Positions 21,598-31,106 of a DNA stretch of 64,000 nucleotides are shown piece after piece. Within the stretch, counting starts at the first letter, position 1. Each line of letters opens with the position of its first letter. Made by a program: the position numbers and the translations under genes. The notes beneath the pieces were generated by a model. The model had not been told where the DNA came from, did not search any database, and saw nothing but the letters and a program-made list of their open reading frames with translations. The stretch comes from Bordetella ansorpii. Lineage in GTDB: Bacteria; Pseudomonadota; Gammaproteobacteria; Burkholderiales; Burkholderiaceae_B. The stretch is taken from contig NZ_FKBS01000025.1 of assembly GCF_900078315.1 (NCBI RefSeq), positions 459,506 to 523,505 on the forward strand, written 5' to 3'.

Positions 21598-23619
21598 ATG
21601 ACTTCCCGCTCCATCCTGCGCTATGCAGGCGTCCTGGCCTGCACCGCGCCGCTGACCGCCCTGGCCCAGACAGCCGCCGAACCCGCCACCACGCAACTCG
21701 ACACCATCACCGTCACCGCCTCGCGCGTGCCGACCGACGCCCGCACGCAGGCCGTGCCGGTCTCGGTGATCAGCGCCGAAGACATCCAAACCAGCGGCGC
21801 GCGCACGCTGCAGGACGTGCTGTCCACGCAATCCAGCGTGCACGTCATCAACAACACCGGCTCCAGCGACAACGGCGTCGTGGACCTGCGCGGCTTCGGC
21901 CTGACCGGCCTCAGCAACACGCTGATCCTGGTCGACGGCATCAAGCAGAACGACAACGACCTGTCCGCCCCCACGCTGGGCACCATCCCGCTGGACCAGA
22001 TCGAGCGCATCGAAATCGTGCGCGGCAGCGGCGCCGTGCAATACGGCGGCGGCGCCACCGGCGGCGTGATCAACATCATCACGCGCCGCGGCTTCGAGCG
22101 CCCGGTGGACGCCAGCGCCAAGTTCTCCATCGGCAACTACGGCCTGCGCCAGACCGACCTGCACGTGCAGGCCAACAACGGCAAGGTCGGCGTGCAAGCC
22201 TGGGGCCAGACGCTGCAGACCGACAATTACCGCGACAACAACCGCGAACGCCGCGCCGGCGGCGGCGGCGCGCTGACCTTTCAGCACGATACGGGCTCGA
22301 TCCGCCTGTACGCCCGCACGACCACCCAGAAGCTGGGCCTGCCCGGCCCGCGCGCGGTGGACCCGGCCACGGGCCTGAACCAGTACGAAGACGATCCGCG
22401 CGGCGCGACCTACCCGGACGACTACATCAAGAGCACCACGGATGCCTTCGGCTTGCAGGTTCGCCAGCAGATCTGGCGCGGCACGCTGTTCGCCGACCTG
22501 AGCCAGCGCAACAAGCGCCTGTACGGCTTCACCAACGACGGCTTCGGCGACACCATCCGCCAGCAGGAACTGGAAGAGACCACGGGCAGCGTGCGCTACC
22601 AGTTGCCGTTCCAGGGCGGCCACAGCCTGGTCGTCGGCGCCGACGGCCTGTACAACCGCACCAATGCCACGCAAGAGGCCTACTACAGCTTCGCGCCCGA
22701 CCAGACCTCGGCACGCCAGCGCCAGCACTCGGTCTTCGCCGAAGGCACGGTGCAGGCCACCTCCACCACCACCGTCACGCTGGGCGGCCGCCGCCAGTAC
22801 GCCTCGGACGACCTGCGCGTCGAATCCGGGTTCAAGACGCCGTCGGACGAAAGCCGCCACCTCAGCGCCTGGCAACTGGCCCTGCGCCAGGAAGTCGGCG
22901 CAGGTTTCAGCGCCTACGGCAAGATCGGCCGCAGCTTCCGCCTGGCCAACGCCGACGAGCTGTTCATGCTGCAGGATCCCCTGAAGCCGCAGACGTCCAC
23001 CGACAAGGAACTGGGCGTGCTGTGGTCGCAGGGCGCCTCCAGCGCACGCCTGGCCTGGTTCCAGTCCGACTTGAAGAACGAGATCCACTACAACCCGCTG
23101 ACGTTCGCCAACGTCAACCTGGATCCCACGCGTCGCCAGGGCGTCGAACTGGAAGGCCGCTACGCCGTCACCCCCAGCATCACGCTGGACGGCAACGTGA
23201 CCTGGACCGAAGCCAAGTTCCGTTCCGGCACTTATGCCGGCGTGGACCTGGCCGGCAACCGCGTACCGCTGGTACCCGAATGGCTGGCCAACGCCGGCGT
23301 GACGTGGCGTGCGACCGACGCGCTGTTCCTGGGCGCCTCCGCGCAATACGTGGGCAGCTCGCGCATGGACAACGACCAGGCCAACCAGTTCAAGACCAAG
23401 ATCGGCGACTACGTCCTGTTCAACGCCCGCGCCGGCTACCGCTTCACGCGCAACGTCGAGGGCACGCTGGCCGTGAACAACCTGTTCGACCGCGACTACG
23501 CCACCTACGGCATCCGCGGTACGGACGCCTCGTTCATGCCCCTGGGCCCCACGGGACGCTATAACCTGTACCCGGGCATGGGACGCAACGTGATGGCCTC
23601 GCTGACCGTGCGTTATTGA
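21598..23619 (+). CDS. btuB: TonB-dependent vitamin B12 receptor, BtuB-like
   Basis: This 673-residue outer-membrane protein has a signal peptide ending near AQTAAEP, a TonB box region (LDTITVTASRVP), a plug domain with LVDGIKQND and IEIVRGSGAVQYGGGATGGVINI, and a 22-strand barrel ending in an aromatic/basic C-terminus. Similar barrels carry siderophores, but the cobalamin riboswitch directly upstream makes B12 or a cobinamide the likely ligand. GAGG lies 10-13 bases before the ATG. A strong terminator follows. Confidence 0.9.
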   Translation: MTSRSILRYAGVLACTAPLTALAQTAAEPATTQLDTITVTASRVPTDARTQAVPVSVISAEDIQTSGARTLQDVLSTQSSVHVINNTGSSDNGVVDLRGFGLTGLSNTLILVDGIKQNDNDLSAPTLGTIPLDQIERIEIVRGSGAVQYGGGATGGVINIITRRGFERPVDASAKFSIGNYGLRQTDLHVQANNGKVGVQAWGQTLQTDNYRDNNRERRAGGGGALTFQHDTGSIRLYARTTTQKLGLPGPRAVDPATGLNQYEDDPRGATYPDDYIKSTTDAFGLQVRQQIWRGTLFADLSQRNKRLYGFTNDGFGDTIRQQELEETTGSVRYQLPFQGGHSLVVGADGLYNRTNATQEAYYSFAPDQTSARQRQHSVFAEGTVQATSTTTVTLGGRRQYASDDLRVESGFKTPSDESRHLSAWQLALRQEVGAGFSAYGKIGRSFRLANADELFMLQDPLKPQTSTDKELGVLWSQGASSARLAWFQSDLKNEIHYNPLTFANVNLDPTRRQGVELEGRYAVTPSITLDGNVTWTEAKFRSGTYAGVDLAGNRVPLVPEWLANAGVTWRATDALFLGASAQYVGSSRMDNDQANQFKTKIGDYVLFNARAGYRFTRNVEGTLAVNNLFDRDYATYGIRGTDASFMPLGPTGRYNLYPGMGRNVMASLTVRY

Positions 23620-23640
23620 TGGTCGGACGGGTCTGGAGTC

Positions 23641-23678
23641 AAGCATGAAGCTGCCGTTTGGCAGCTTCATGCTTTTAC
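23641..23678 (+). terminator. Rho-independent terminator of btuB
   Basis: A perfect 15-bp stem (AAGCATGAAGCTGCC at 23641-23655, its complement at 23660-23674) with loop GTTT is followed by TTTT. It begins 22 bp after the btuB stop codon. The A-rich left flank is short, so it probably works only in the plus direction. Confidence 0.92.
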
Positions 23679-23812
23679 GAACCCGTCCTGGGGGTGAATG
23701 GGTCCTGACACATGAGTTTCCTCAGCGGTCGCGACACGTTCTGCGCATTGAAAAGCACCATTAAAGGAGCTAATATCAGCACCTTAATCGATGCTTCTTA
23801 AAGGGTCTCGCC

Positions 23813-24061
23813 ATGGCTCACACTCTTCTTGCTGAAACGACAGCCAGCGTTTCTGAACTCAAGCGCAACCCCATGGGCACCGTAGCGGCGGGCGAAGGGT
23901 TCCCCGTAGCCATCCTCAATCGCAACGAGCCCGCGTTCTATTGCGTCCCCGCAAAAGCTTATGAAGCCTTGCTGAATCGCCTGGAAGACCTGGAATTGAA
24001 TGCCGTCGCCGATGCCCGTCAAGGCCAAGCGGAAATCGAGGTCTCGCTGGATGACTTATAG
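23813..24061 (+). CDS. Phd/YefM-RelB-type antitoxin
   Basis: This 82-residue antitoxin begins with the StbD/RelB-like N-terminal DNA-binding segment (LLAETTASVSELKRNPMGTV) and ends with a basic-to-acidic toxin-binding tail. It precedes and overlaps the RelE-type toxin gene by 11 bases. It should autorepress the pair's promoter and neutralise the toxin. Confidence 0.88.
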   Translation: MAHTLLAETTASVSELKRNPMGTVAAGEGFPVAILNRNEPAFYCVPAKAYEALLNRLEDLELNAVADARQGQAEIEVSLDDL

Positions 24062-24332
24062 ACTGAAATTCAAAGACGAGGCATTGAAGGAGTGGCACAA
24101 ACTCGACAGCACGCTGCGTGAACAGTTCAAGAAGAAAATCACTGAACGTCTGCAAGACCCGCGCGTGCCCGCCGCCAAGCTGTCTGGCCATCCGGACCGC
24201 TACAAGATCAAGCTGAAATCCAGTGGCTATCGGTTGGTGTATGAAGTGCGCGATGTAGAAATCGTCGTCGTTGTCGTCGCCATCGGCAAACGCGAACGCA
24301 ATGCCGTCTACGCCTCGGCGGCCAAGCGCTGA
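24051..24332 (+). CDS. RelE/StbE-type mRNA interferase toxin
   Basis: This 93-residue RelE/ParE-fold protein shows MTYRLKFKDEALKEWHKLD at the N-terminus, RYKIKLKSSGYRLVYEV in the middle and VAIGKRERNAVY at the end, including the basic residues used for ribosome-dependent mRNA cleavage. Start 24051 is set by the overlap with the antitoxin and by homology; the longer ORF start lies inside the antitoxin coding region. Confidence 0.9.
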   Translation: MTYRLKFKDEALKEWHKLDSTLREQFKKKITERLQDPRVPAAKLSGHPDRYKIKLKSSGYRLVYEVRDVEIVVVVVAIGKRERNAVYASAAKR

Positions 24333-24362
24333 CGCTCGGCAACTCACGACAGATAGCCGATT

Positions 24363-25427
24363 GTGCCGACCTGCCGCTACCCCTTGAAAACTCCCGCCGA
24401 TCAGCAGGAGCGTTTCATCGCCAACCGTTGGGCAAACTCACGCCTCACAGAGGGCCTGGTCGCGACGTATCGAAACACGATCCCGGCCGCCGCTCTAGCG
24501 ATGGCGTTAGCTTGCAACGCCGCCGCCGCCCAGCCCACGCCCTCACGGCCGCTGCCCTCGGCAGCACTCGCCCCTCAGCCGCCGGCCCTCATCCAGGTCC
24601 GCGACGACGCCGGCAACACGGTCGAACTATCCGCCCCCGCGCGCCGCGCCATCGCGCTGACGCCGCACGCCGTGGAACTGGCCTACGAGGCCGGCGCGGG
24701 CCAGTACCTGGCCGGCGCCGTCATGGGCAGCGACTATCCGCCGCAGGCGCGCAACCTCCCCCAGGTGGGCGACGGCCTGCGGCCCGACCCCGAACGCGTC
24801 GCGGCGCTGCGGCCCGACCTGCTGATCGCCTGGCAGCCCAGCGCGCTGCGCACGCTGGCGCCGGTGCTGCAATCCCGGAAGCCGGCCGTCTACATCAGCG
24901 ATCCGCGTTCGCTGGACGACATCCCCCTGACGCTGGAACGCTTCGGCATCCTGTTCGGCACCCAGCAGATCGCGCGGGACCGCGCGCAGGCGGTGCGCAG
25001 GCGCCTGGACACCCTGACCGAACGCTATGCCGGCAAGCCGCCCGTGCGCGTCTTCATGCAGGCCGGCGCCAACCCGCTCTATGCCCTGGGCGACCCCGGC
25101 ATCATCGGTGACGCACTGCGCCGCTGCGGCGCCGTCAACGTCTTCGCCGACGCGGGCCGCGCCGCCCTGCAGGTCTCTGTGGAAAGCGTGCTGGCCCGCC
25201 AGCCCGAGGTCATCGTCGCCGGCGCCAGCAGCGACGCCGAGGCCGCGGCATTTCGCCAGACCTGGCAGTCCTCCGGCGTCGCAGCCGCCCGCCACGGCCA
25301 TCTGTACACCCTGGATGCCGATGCCCTGTACCGCCCCACCGGCCGGCTGGTCGACGCCGTCGAAACCCTGTGCGCCCGCATCGACGCCGCCCGGGTCCGC
25401 CAGCCCACCCCGCCGGGTGGTCTATGA
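24363..25427 (+). CDS. Periplasmic binding protein, BtuF/HmuT type
   Basis: The protein has a helical-backbone metal-receptor fold (ABC class III binding protein): LVAT-type signal-like segment, IQVRDDAGNTVELSAPARRAIAL (split at conserved Gly), LLIAWQPSALRTL and AGANPLYALGDPGIIGDALRRCG. Context (metH, B12 riboswitch, btuB) favours cobalamin; heme or siderophore remains possible. No btuCD genes are nearby. The start is uncertain: the listed GTG gives about 35 residues before the hydrophobic export segment, and no ATG is suitably placed. The true start may be a downstream non-ATG codon. Confidence 0.75.
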   Translation: MPTCRYPLKTPADQQERFIANRWANSRLTEGLVATYRNTIPAAALAMALACNAAAAQPTPSRPLPSAALAPQPPALIQVRDDAGNTVELSAPARRAIALTPHAVELAYEAGAGQYLAGAVMGSDYPPQARNLPQVGDGLRPDPERVAALRPDLLIAWQPSALRTLAPVLQSRKPAVYISDPRSLDDIPLTLERFGILFGTQQIARDRAQAVRRRLDTLTERYAGKPPVRVFMQAGANPLYALGDPGIIGDALRRCGAVNVFADAGRAALQVSVESVLARQPEVIVAGASSDAEAAAFRQTWQSSGVAAARHGHLYTLDADALYRPTGRLVDAVETLCARIDAARVRQPTPPGGL

Positions 25428-25496
25428 TGGCGGAATACCGACCCTGAACCGCGCCGGCCGCCTGACGCCAGGCCGCGGCGCCTGATCCGCACAGTC

Positions 25497-26297
25497 ATGA
25501 CCACCGCAGACACTCTGAGCATCGCCGGCCGCGAGTACGACTCGCGCCTCATCGTGGGCACCGGCAAGTACAAGGATTTCGAACAGACCCGCGCCGCCCT
25601 GGACGCCAGCGGCGCGCAGATCGTCACCGTGGCCATCCGCCGCACCAACCTGGGCCAGAACCCCGGTGAACCGAATCTGCTGGACTACGTCCCGATGTCG
25701 AAATTCACCCTGCTGCCCAATACCGCCGGCTGCTTCACCGCCGACGACGCCGTGCGCACCCTGCGCCTGGCGCGCGAGCTGCTGGACGGCCACGACCTGG
25801 TGAAACTGGAAGTGCTGGGCGATTCGCACACCCTGTTCCCCAACATGCCCGAAACCCTGAAAGCCACCAAGACGCTGGTCGACGAAGGCTTCAAGGTCAT
25901 GGTCTATTGCGCCGACGACCACATCCAGGCCCGCATGCTGGAAGACCTGGGCGCGGTCGCCATCATGCCGATGGCCTCGCTGATCGGCTCGGGCATGGGC
26001 ATCCTCAACCCCTGGAACCTGCGCCTCATCATCGACCACATCAAGGTGCCGGTGCTGGTCGATGCCGGCGTGGGCACGGCGTCGGACGCCACCATCTCCA
26101 TGGAACTGGGCTGCGACGGCGTGCTGATGAACAGCGCCATCGCCCATGCGCAGAATCCCGTACGGATGGCCGGCGCCATGAAGAAGGCCGTCGAATCCGG
26201 CCGCGAAGCCTTCCTGGCGGGCCGCATGCCCAGGAAGCTGTACAGCGCCATCCCCAGCTCGCCTACCGAAGGCCTGATCACCGCGACCAAGCAATGA
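25497..26297 (+). CDS. thiG: Thiazole synthase ThiG
   Basis: This 266-residue TIM-barrel enzyme forms the thiazole phosphate ring of thiamin from DXP, dehydroglycine and ThiS-thiocarboxylate. Typical segments are [20 protein letters not shown] (Schiff-base Lys region), [15 protein letters not shown] and [13 protein letters not shown]. ThiS, ThiO and ThiC are not in the window. The stop overlaps the thiD start (ATGA). Confidence 0.96.
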   Translation: MTTADTLSIAGREYDSRLIVGTGKYKDFEQTRAALDASGAQIVTVAIRRTNLGQNPGEPNLLDYVPMSKFTLLPNTAGCFTADDAVRTLRLARELLDGHDLVKLEVLGDSHTLFPNMPETLKATKTLVDEGFKVMVYCADDHIQARMLEDLGAVAIMPMASLIGSGMGILNPWNLRLIIDHIKVPVLVDAGVGTASDATISMELGCDGVLMNSAIAHAQNPVRMAGAMKKAVESGREAFLAGRMPRKLYSAIPSSPTEGLITATKQ

Positions 26298-27130
26298 GCC
26301 ACTCCCCGTCCTCCGGGCGCCGCGTCCCGCACGCGCTTTCCATCGCGGGGGTCGATCCCTCGGGCGGCGCCGGCGTGCTGGCCGACGTCAAGGCCATGAG
26401 CGCCCTGGGCGCCTACGGCTGCGCCGTCATCGCCGCCCTCACCGCGCAGAACACCCAGGGCGTCACCGGCATCTCGCCGGTGCCGCCCGCCTTCGTGGCC
26501 CAGCAGATCGACACGCTGTTCGCCGACGTGCGCATCGACGCCGTCAAGATCGGCATGCTGGGCCAGTTGCCGGTCATCGTCACCGTGGCCGAGCGCCTGG
26601 CGCGCTGGACGCCCACGCACGTCGTGCTCGATCCCGTCATGGTCGCCAAGAGCGGCGACCTGCTGCTCGAACGCGAAGCCGTCGGCGCCATGCGCGAGGC
26701 CCTGCTGCCGCAGACCACCCTGCTGACGCCCAACCTGCCCGAAGCCGGCGTGCTGCTCGAAGAGCGCCCCGTCGAGACCATCAAGGAAATGCGCCGGGTG
26801 GCCGAACGGCTGCGCAACAAGATGGCGCATTCCGGGCATCGCTGGGTCATGCTCAAGGGCGGCCACCTGCCCGGCGAGGCCGCCATCGACCTGCTGCACG
26901 ACGGCGACCGCATGATCGAACTGGCGGCGCCGCGCCTCGAAACGCGCAATACCCACGGCACCGGCTGCACCCTGTCCGCCGCCCTGGCCGCCCTGCTGCC
27001 GCAATGCGAGGACGTGCCCGAAGCCGCCCGCCGCGCCAAGGCCTACCTGACCGAAGCCATCCGCCACGCCGACCGCCTGGATATCGGCGGCGGACACGGC
27101 CCGGTGCATCATTTCCACGCATGGTGGTAA
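26294..27130 (+). CDS. thiD: HMP/HMP-phosphate kinase ThiD
   Basis: This 278-residue ribokinase-fold enzyme phosphorylates hydroxymethylpyrimidine (phosphate) for thiamin synthesis. Signatures: [19 protein letters not shown] near the N-terminus, [12 protein letters not shown], and the anion hole/catalytic motif [14 protein letters not shown] near residue 220. The ATG overlaps the thiG stop by 4 bases, so thiG and thiD are coupled. Confidence 0.95.
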   Translation: MSHSPSSGRRVPHALSIAGVDPSGGAGVLADVKAMSALGAYGCAVIAALTAQNTQGVTGISPVPPAFVAQQIDTLFADVRIDAVKIGMLGQLPVIVTVAERLARWTPTHVVLDPVMVAKSGDLLLEREAVGAMREALLPQTTLLTPNLPEAGVLLEERPVETIKEMRRVAERLRNKMAHSGHRWVMLKGGHLPGEAAIDLLHDGDRMIELAAPRLETRNTHGTGCTLSAALAALLPQCEDVPEAARRAKAYLTEAIRHADRLDIGGGHGPVHHFHAWW

Positions 27131-27185
27131 CGGCAACCCTGCCGGTACTACAATGGCCCGCGACATTCACCCCCGCCTCACAGTC

Positions 27186-27866
27186 ATGAACGCCTCAACT
27201 CTGCCCGACGTAGAACACGCCCGTTTCAACATGGTGGAACAGCAGATCCGCCCCTGGGACGTGCTCGACCTCAAGGTTCTGGATGCCCTGTTCGCGGTGC
27301 GCCGCGAACTGTTCGTGCCGCCCGCGCTGCGCGCCCTGGCCTTCTCCGACACTGAGCTGCCGCTGCAGATCAACGCGGTCGACACGCGCGAAACCATGCT
27401 GCCGCCCCGCGTCGAGGCCCGTCTGGCCCAGGACCTGCTGCTGCAGCCCAGCGACTGCGTGCTGGAGATCGGCACGGGCTCGGGCTACCAGGCCGCCTTG
27501 CTCGGCCACCTGGCCCAACAGGTCACCTCGGTCGAGATCGACAGCCGCCTGGCCGCGTTCGCCCAGCAGAACCTGCAGATGAACAACGTCGGCAACGTCA
27601 AGGTCGAAACCGGCGACGGCCGCAACGGCTGGGGCTCCACCGAATTCGACGCCATCCTGGTCACCGGCTCGGTGCCCTCGGTGCCCGACGCGCTGAAGTA
27701 TCAGTTGCGCGTGGGCGGCCGTATGGTCGTCGTGGTCGGCCAGGCGCCGGTGATGACCGCCTGTCGCATCACCCGCACCACCGCCGCCAGCTTCGAAACC
27801 GTCAACCTGTTCGAAACCGTGATCAAGCCGCTGCGCGGCACCGCGGTGTCCCAGTTCAAGTTCTGA
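27186..27866 (+). CDS. pcm: Protein-L-isoaspartate O-methyltransferase family
   Basis: This 226-residue SAM methyltransferase has motif I LEIGTGSGYQAA and the PCMT N-terminal pattern (MVEQQIRPWDVLD, then FSDTELPLQ). True PCMTs repair isoaspartate; this subgroup, often found just before tolC in Bordetella-like genomes, has a variant N-terminus so activity is not certain. Start 27186 (MNASTLPD) is preferred over the upstream ATG at 27153. It ends 3 bp before the TolC gene. Confidence 0.83.
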   Translation: MNASTLPDVEHARFNMVEQQIRPWDVLDLKVLDALFAVRRELFVPPALRALAFSDTELPLQINAVDTRETMLPPRVEARLAQDLLLQPSDCVLEIGTGSGYQAALLGHLAQQVTSVEIDSRLAAFAQQNLQMNNVGNVKVETGDGRNGWGSTEFDAILVTGSVPSVPDALKYQLRVGGRMVVVVGQAPVMTACRITRTTAASFETVNLFETVIKPLRGTAVSQFKF

Positions 27867-27869
27867 CGA

Positions 27870-29198
27870 ATGCGCGCCTTCTCGCTTGCGGCTTTCCTGC
27901 TTTGTTGCGGCGCCGCGAGTGAAGGCGCGAGTGCGCAAGACCTCATGCAGGTCTGGCGGCAGGCGCTGGGCAGCGATCCCGTCTACGCCTCTGCCCGCGC
28001 AGCCTACCGCGCCGGGCTCGAACAGTTGCCGCAAGCGCGCGCCGGCCTGCTGCCGGCCGTCAGTGCCGAGGTCGGCGGCGCCTACCAATCCACGCACTCC
28101 ACCCGCGGCTTCACGGCCTACGACGGCACGCGTGCCGACTGGGCGCTGGTGCTGACGCAGCCGCTGTTCGACTGGAATCGCTGGCAGCGCTACGAGCAAT
28201 CCCAGCTACGCGTGGCCGACACCGAACTGCAATTGCAGCAGTCCTTCCAGGATCTGCTGCTGCGCGTGGCCGACGCCTATTTCAACGTGCTGGCCGCCCA
28301 GGACACCCTGTCGGCCACCGAGGCCGAAAAGGCCGCCGTCTCCGAACAACTGGCCGCGGCCCAACGCAATTTCGAGCTGGGCAACGCCACTATCGCCGAC
28401 AGCTACGAGGCCCGGGCCCGCTACGATCTGGTCGTCGCCCGGGAACTCGACCTGCAGAATGCGCTGGACGTGCGCCGCGACGAACTGGCCCAGATCATCG
28501 GCACGCCGCCCGGCGCGCTGGCGGAACTGCCGTCCGGCGTCAGCCTGCCCGCGCCGCAGCCCTCGCGCATCGACGAATGGTCGGGCCAGGCGGAATCCTC
28601 CGGAATCAGCGTGCTGCGCGCTCAGTTGCAGACACGCATCGCGGGCCACGACATCCAGATCGCACGCAGCGGCCACTATCCCACCGTGAACCTGCGCGCC
28701 AGCAGCGGCAGCGCGACGGACGCACGCATGCGCCAGGGCAGCGAAGCCCCCGGCCGGCCGATCGACAACAGCATCGGCGTGGTGCTGTCCATTCCGTTGT
28801 ATTCGGGCGGCGGCGTGTCCTCGCTGGTCACCGAGAAGGTGCAACTGGAGCAGAAGGCCCGCCAGGACTACCAGGCCTCGCGGCGCCAGGCGGTGCAATC
28901 GGCCCGCCGCTACTACAGCGGCGTCACCTCGGGCCTGGCGCGCATCCGTGCGCTGGAGGCAGGCGAACGCTCCAGCCGGCAGGCGGTCGAGGCCAACCGC
29001 ATCGGCTACGAAGTGGGCGTACGCATCAACCAGGACGTGCTGGACGCGCAGCAGCAGCTCTACGCCACCCAGCGCGACCTGGCGCAGGCGCGCTATGGCG
29101 CCCTGCTGGATGGATTGCGCTTGAAAGCGGTCAGCGGCATCCTGGCCGAAAGCGACCTGGATGCGGTGAACCGGTTGCTGCGGCTGCCGAAACCGTAA
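27870..29198 (+). CDS. tolC: TolC-family outer-membrane efflux channel
   Basis: This 442-residue protein has a cleavable signal (about residues 1-22, ending ASAQ) and two OEP repeats of long alpha-helical coiled coil with barrel strands, for example DLMQVWRQALGSDPVYASARA and RYGALLDGLRLKAVSGIL. It forms the trimeric exit duct for type I secretion or RND/MFS pumps. No pump or adaptor gene is adjacent. Confidence 0.9.
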   Translation: MRAFSLAAFLLCCGAASEGASAQDLMQVWRQALGSDPVYASARAAYRAGLEQLPQARAGLLPAVSAEVGGAYQSTHSTRGFTAYDGTRADWALVLTQPLFDWNRWQRYEQSQLRVADTELQLQQSFQDLLLRVADAYFNVLAAQDTLSATEAEKAAVSEQLAAAQRNFELGNATIADSYEARARYDLVVARELDLQNALDVRRDELAQIIGTPPGALAELPSGVSLPAPQPSRIDEWSGQAESSGISVLRAQLQTRIAGHDIQIARSGHYPTVNLRASSGSATDARMRQGSEAPGRPIDNSIGVVLSIPLYSGGGVSSLVTEKVQLEQKARQDYQASRRQAVQSARRYYSGVTSGLARIRALEAGERSSRQAVEANRIGYEVGVRINQDVLDAQQQLYATQRDLAQARYGALLDGLRLKAVSGILAESDLDAVNRLLRLPKP

Positions 29199-29336
29199 GG
29201 GCGTGTTCAAGGGCAGTGCCGGCGGGGGTCTGGCAAAACACCTGTCACAGCGCCGGCATTCCGTTATTTTGATCTTGCATTGTAGAAAAATTAGTGAAAT
29301 TATAAAAAAACACTAACTTCCCTAATTTCCATACAC
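29199..29336 (+). promoter_or_regulatory. AT-rich promoter region with dyad before the ATPase
   Basis: The region changes abruptly from GC-rich to AT-rich near 29265. TTAGTG (29291-29296) and CACTAA (29311-29316) form a 6-bp inverted repeat around an A/T core, and a related TTAGGG-like copy follows on the opposite strand near 29322-29327. The dyad sits 20-45 bp before the start codon and looks like an operator. Upstream, TGCCGGCG/CGCCGGCA (29217-29258) may form a weak tolC terminator. Confidence 0.45.
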
Positions 29337-30518
29337 ATGGACCCCATCATCAATCCCTATGCGCCCGGCGCCGGCAGCCCGCCGCCCGAACTTGCGGGAC
29401 GGGACGACATTCGCGAAAAAGTCCGTGTGTGCTTGGAACGACTGAAGCTTGGCAGACAAGCCAAAAGCGTATTGCTGCTCGGCCTCCGAGGCGTCGGAAA
29501 GACCGTCCTGCTGGATCAGATGCGCACCGATGCGGAAGGCCGAGCAGTGCAGACAGTTCGCATCGAAGCTCCAGAAAACAAATCGTTGCCGGCGCTTCTG
29601 GCGCCACAACTCCGCTTGGCGCTGCTGCGCTTGAGCAGAGTAGACGCCGCCAAAGACTACGCCATCAGAGGACTGCGGGCGCTCACAGGTTTTGCAAAGC
29701 GGCTCAAGGTGTCATTTGCCGACATCGAAGTTGGCTTTGATTACGAGTCCGAACCAGGCCTCGCCGACAACGGAGACTTGGAAGGAGACCTTGCTGCGCT
29801 GCTGGAGCAAGTTGGCCGAGCGGCTAGGGCTGCGGATACCGTGGTCGCGATGTTCGTTGACGAACTCCAATACGTCCCGGAAGAGCAGCTTGCAGCGTTG
29901 ATCTCGGCACTCCACCGATGCGCACAACAGAAATTGCCCGTTACCTTGGTCGGAGCGGGTTTACCACAGCTACGCGGCCGCATGGGCGAGGCCAAGTCCT
30001 ACGCTGAAAGACTGTTCGATTTTGCCGAGATTGGCGCGCTGAACGACGCCGATGCGGCGTTGGCGATCACTCTGCCAGCCAAGGAAGAAGGCGTCGACAT
30101 TGACCCAGCCGCAGTGGCTGCAATCATTAGAGAAACCCAAGGCTATCCCTACTTCCTGCAGGAGTGGGGAAAGTGTGCATGGGAGGTCGCCGATGCAAGT
30201 CCGATTTCTGCAGAGGATGTCGAAATAGCGTCTCGTGAGGCCATCGCCGCATTGGATGAAAGTTTCTTCCGCGTTCGCTTTGATCGTCTCACGCCGGCAG
30301 AGAAGAAGTATTTACGCGCCATGGCGGAACTGGGACCTGGCCCTCACAGGTCTGGCGACATCGCACAAAAACAAGGGAAAGCCGTTGCGGCCTTTGGGCC
30401 CGTCCGAAGCACCCTGATCGCCAAGGGCATGATCTGGAGTCCGACTCATGGGGACACCGCTTTTACTGTCCCCCTATTCGATGAGTTCATGAAGCGCATC
30501 ATGCCTGGCGATGCATGA
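29337..30518 (+). CDS. Solitary AAA/STAND-like P-loop ATPase
   Basis: This 393-residue protein begins with a domain that binds ATP: ELAGRDDIREKV, Walker A GLRGVGKT (about residues 49-56) and Walker B VVAMFVDELQYV (about 164-175). A lid region and a C-terminal winged-helix-like segment (LTPAEKKYLRAMAELG) follow. It resembles single-gene ATPases of the archaeal-ATPase/Orc1-like group. Codon use is less GC-biased than its neighbours and the upstream region is AT-rich, suggesting acquisition. Function unknown; a regulatory or defence role is only a guess. Confidence 0.75.
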   Translation: MDPIINPYAPGAGSPPPELAGRDDIREKVRVCLERLKLGRQAKSVLLLGLRGVGKTVLLDQMRTDAEGRAVQTVRIEAPENKSLPALLAPQLRLALLRLSRVDAAKDYAIRGLRALTGFAKRLKVSFADIEVGFDYESEPGLADNGDLEGDLAALLEQVGRAARAADTVVAMFVDELQYVPEEQLAALISALHRCAQQKLPVTLVGAGLPQLRGRMGEAKSYAERLFDFAEIGALNDADAALAITLPAKEEGVDIDPAAVAAIIRETQGYPYFLQEWGKCAWEVADASPISAEDVEIASREAIAALDESFFRVRFDRLTPAEKKYLRAMAELGPGPHRSGDIAQKQGKAVAAFGPVRSTLIAKGMIWSPTHGDTAFTVPLFDEFMKRIMPGDA

Positions 30519-30540
30519 CCCCCCATGAAGACCTCATATA

Positions 30541-30567
30541 GCCAAGGACGTTTTGAACGACCTTGGC
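30541..30567. terminator. Hairpin between convergent ATPase and rfaE2 genes
   Basis: GCCAAGGACGTT and AACGACCTTGGC pair across a TTG loop with one internal mismatch. It lies exactly between two converging genes (stops at 30518 and 30571). T-runs are weak on both sides, so it is a plausible but unproven bidirectional terminator. Confidence 0.5.
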
Positions 30568-30570
30568 GCC

Positions 30571-31050
30571 CTATGCCTGCCGGATCTTCTTCAACAGCGC
30601 CGTCGTCGAGCGCTCGTGCTCGAACGCAATGGCCACCGCCTTGCCGCCCCAGCTTTCCACCAGGCGGGTTTCGGGCAGCTTGGCCATGTCATAGTCGCCG
30701 CCCTTGACGATGATGTCGGGGCGCAACTGGCCGATCAGCGCTTCGGGCGTGTCTTCGTGGAAAGAGGTCACCAGATCGACGCAGCCCAGGGCCGCCAGCA
30801 GCGCGGCGCGGTCGGCCTCGGCATTGAGCGGCCGGTCGCTGCCCTTGCCCAGGCGGCGCACCGAATCATCGGTGTTCACGGCCACGATCAGCGTGGCGCC
30901 CAGTTGGGCGGCCTGGTCGAGATAGGTGGCATGGCCGCGATGCAGGATGTCGAACACCCCGTTGGTGAAGACCAGCGGACGCGGCAGATGCGCGACAGCC
31001 GCGATGACGGCGTCGCGGGACAGGACTTTGGTATCGAAACGGGCAGGCAT
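30571..31050 (-). CDS. rfaE2: Heptose-1-phosphate adenylyltransferase (RfaE domain II)
   Basis: This 159-residue nucleotidyltransferase converts D-glycero-beta-D-manno-heptose 1-phosphate to the ADP-heptose precursor of LPS inner core. The HxGH motif is in FDILHRGHATYL and the IIVKGGDYD segment binds substrate. It corresponds to the C-terminal half of E. coli HldE; the kinase half is elsewhere. Start 31050 (MPARFDTK) chosen over MPG at 31059; neither has a strong ribosome-binding site. Confidence 0.9.
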   Translation of the reverse strand: MPARFDTKVLSRDAVIAAVAHLPRPLVFTNGVFDILHRGHATYLDQAAQLGATLIVAVNTDDSVRRLGKGSDRPLNAEADRAALLAALGCVDLVTSFHEDTPEALIGQLRPDIIVKGGDYDMAKLPETRLVESWGGKAVAIAFEHERSTTALLKKIRQA

Positions 31051-31106
31051 GCCGGGCATTCTACGCGGCTGCCGCCGTCCTCGGGACGGCGGCGAACCCG
31101 CTGCGA

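Noticed and set aside
25428-25496. TPP riboswitch before thiG
   Set aside because: The short gap shows none of the conserved THI-box elements.
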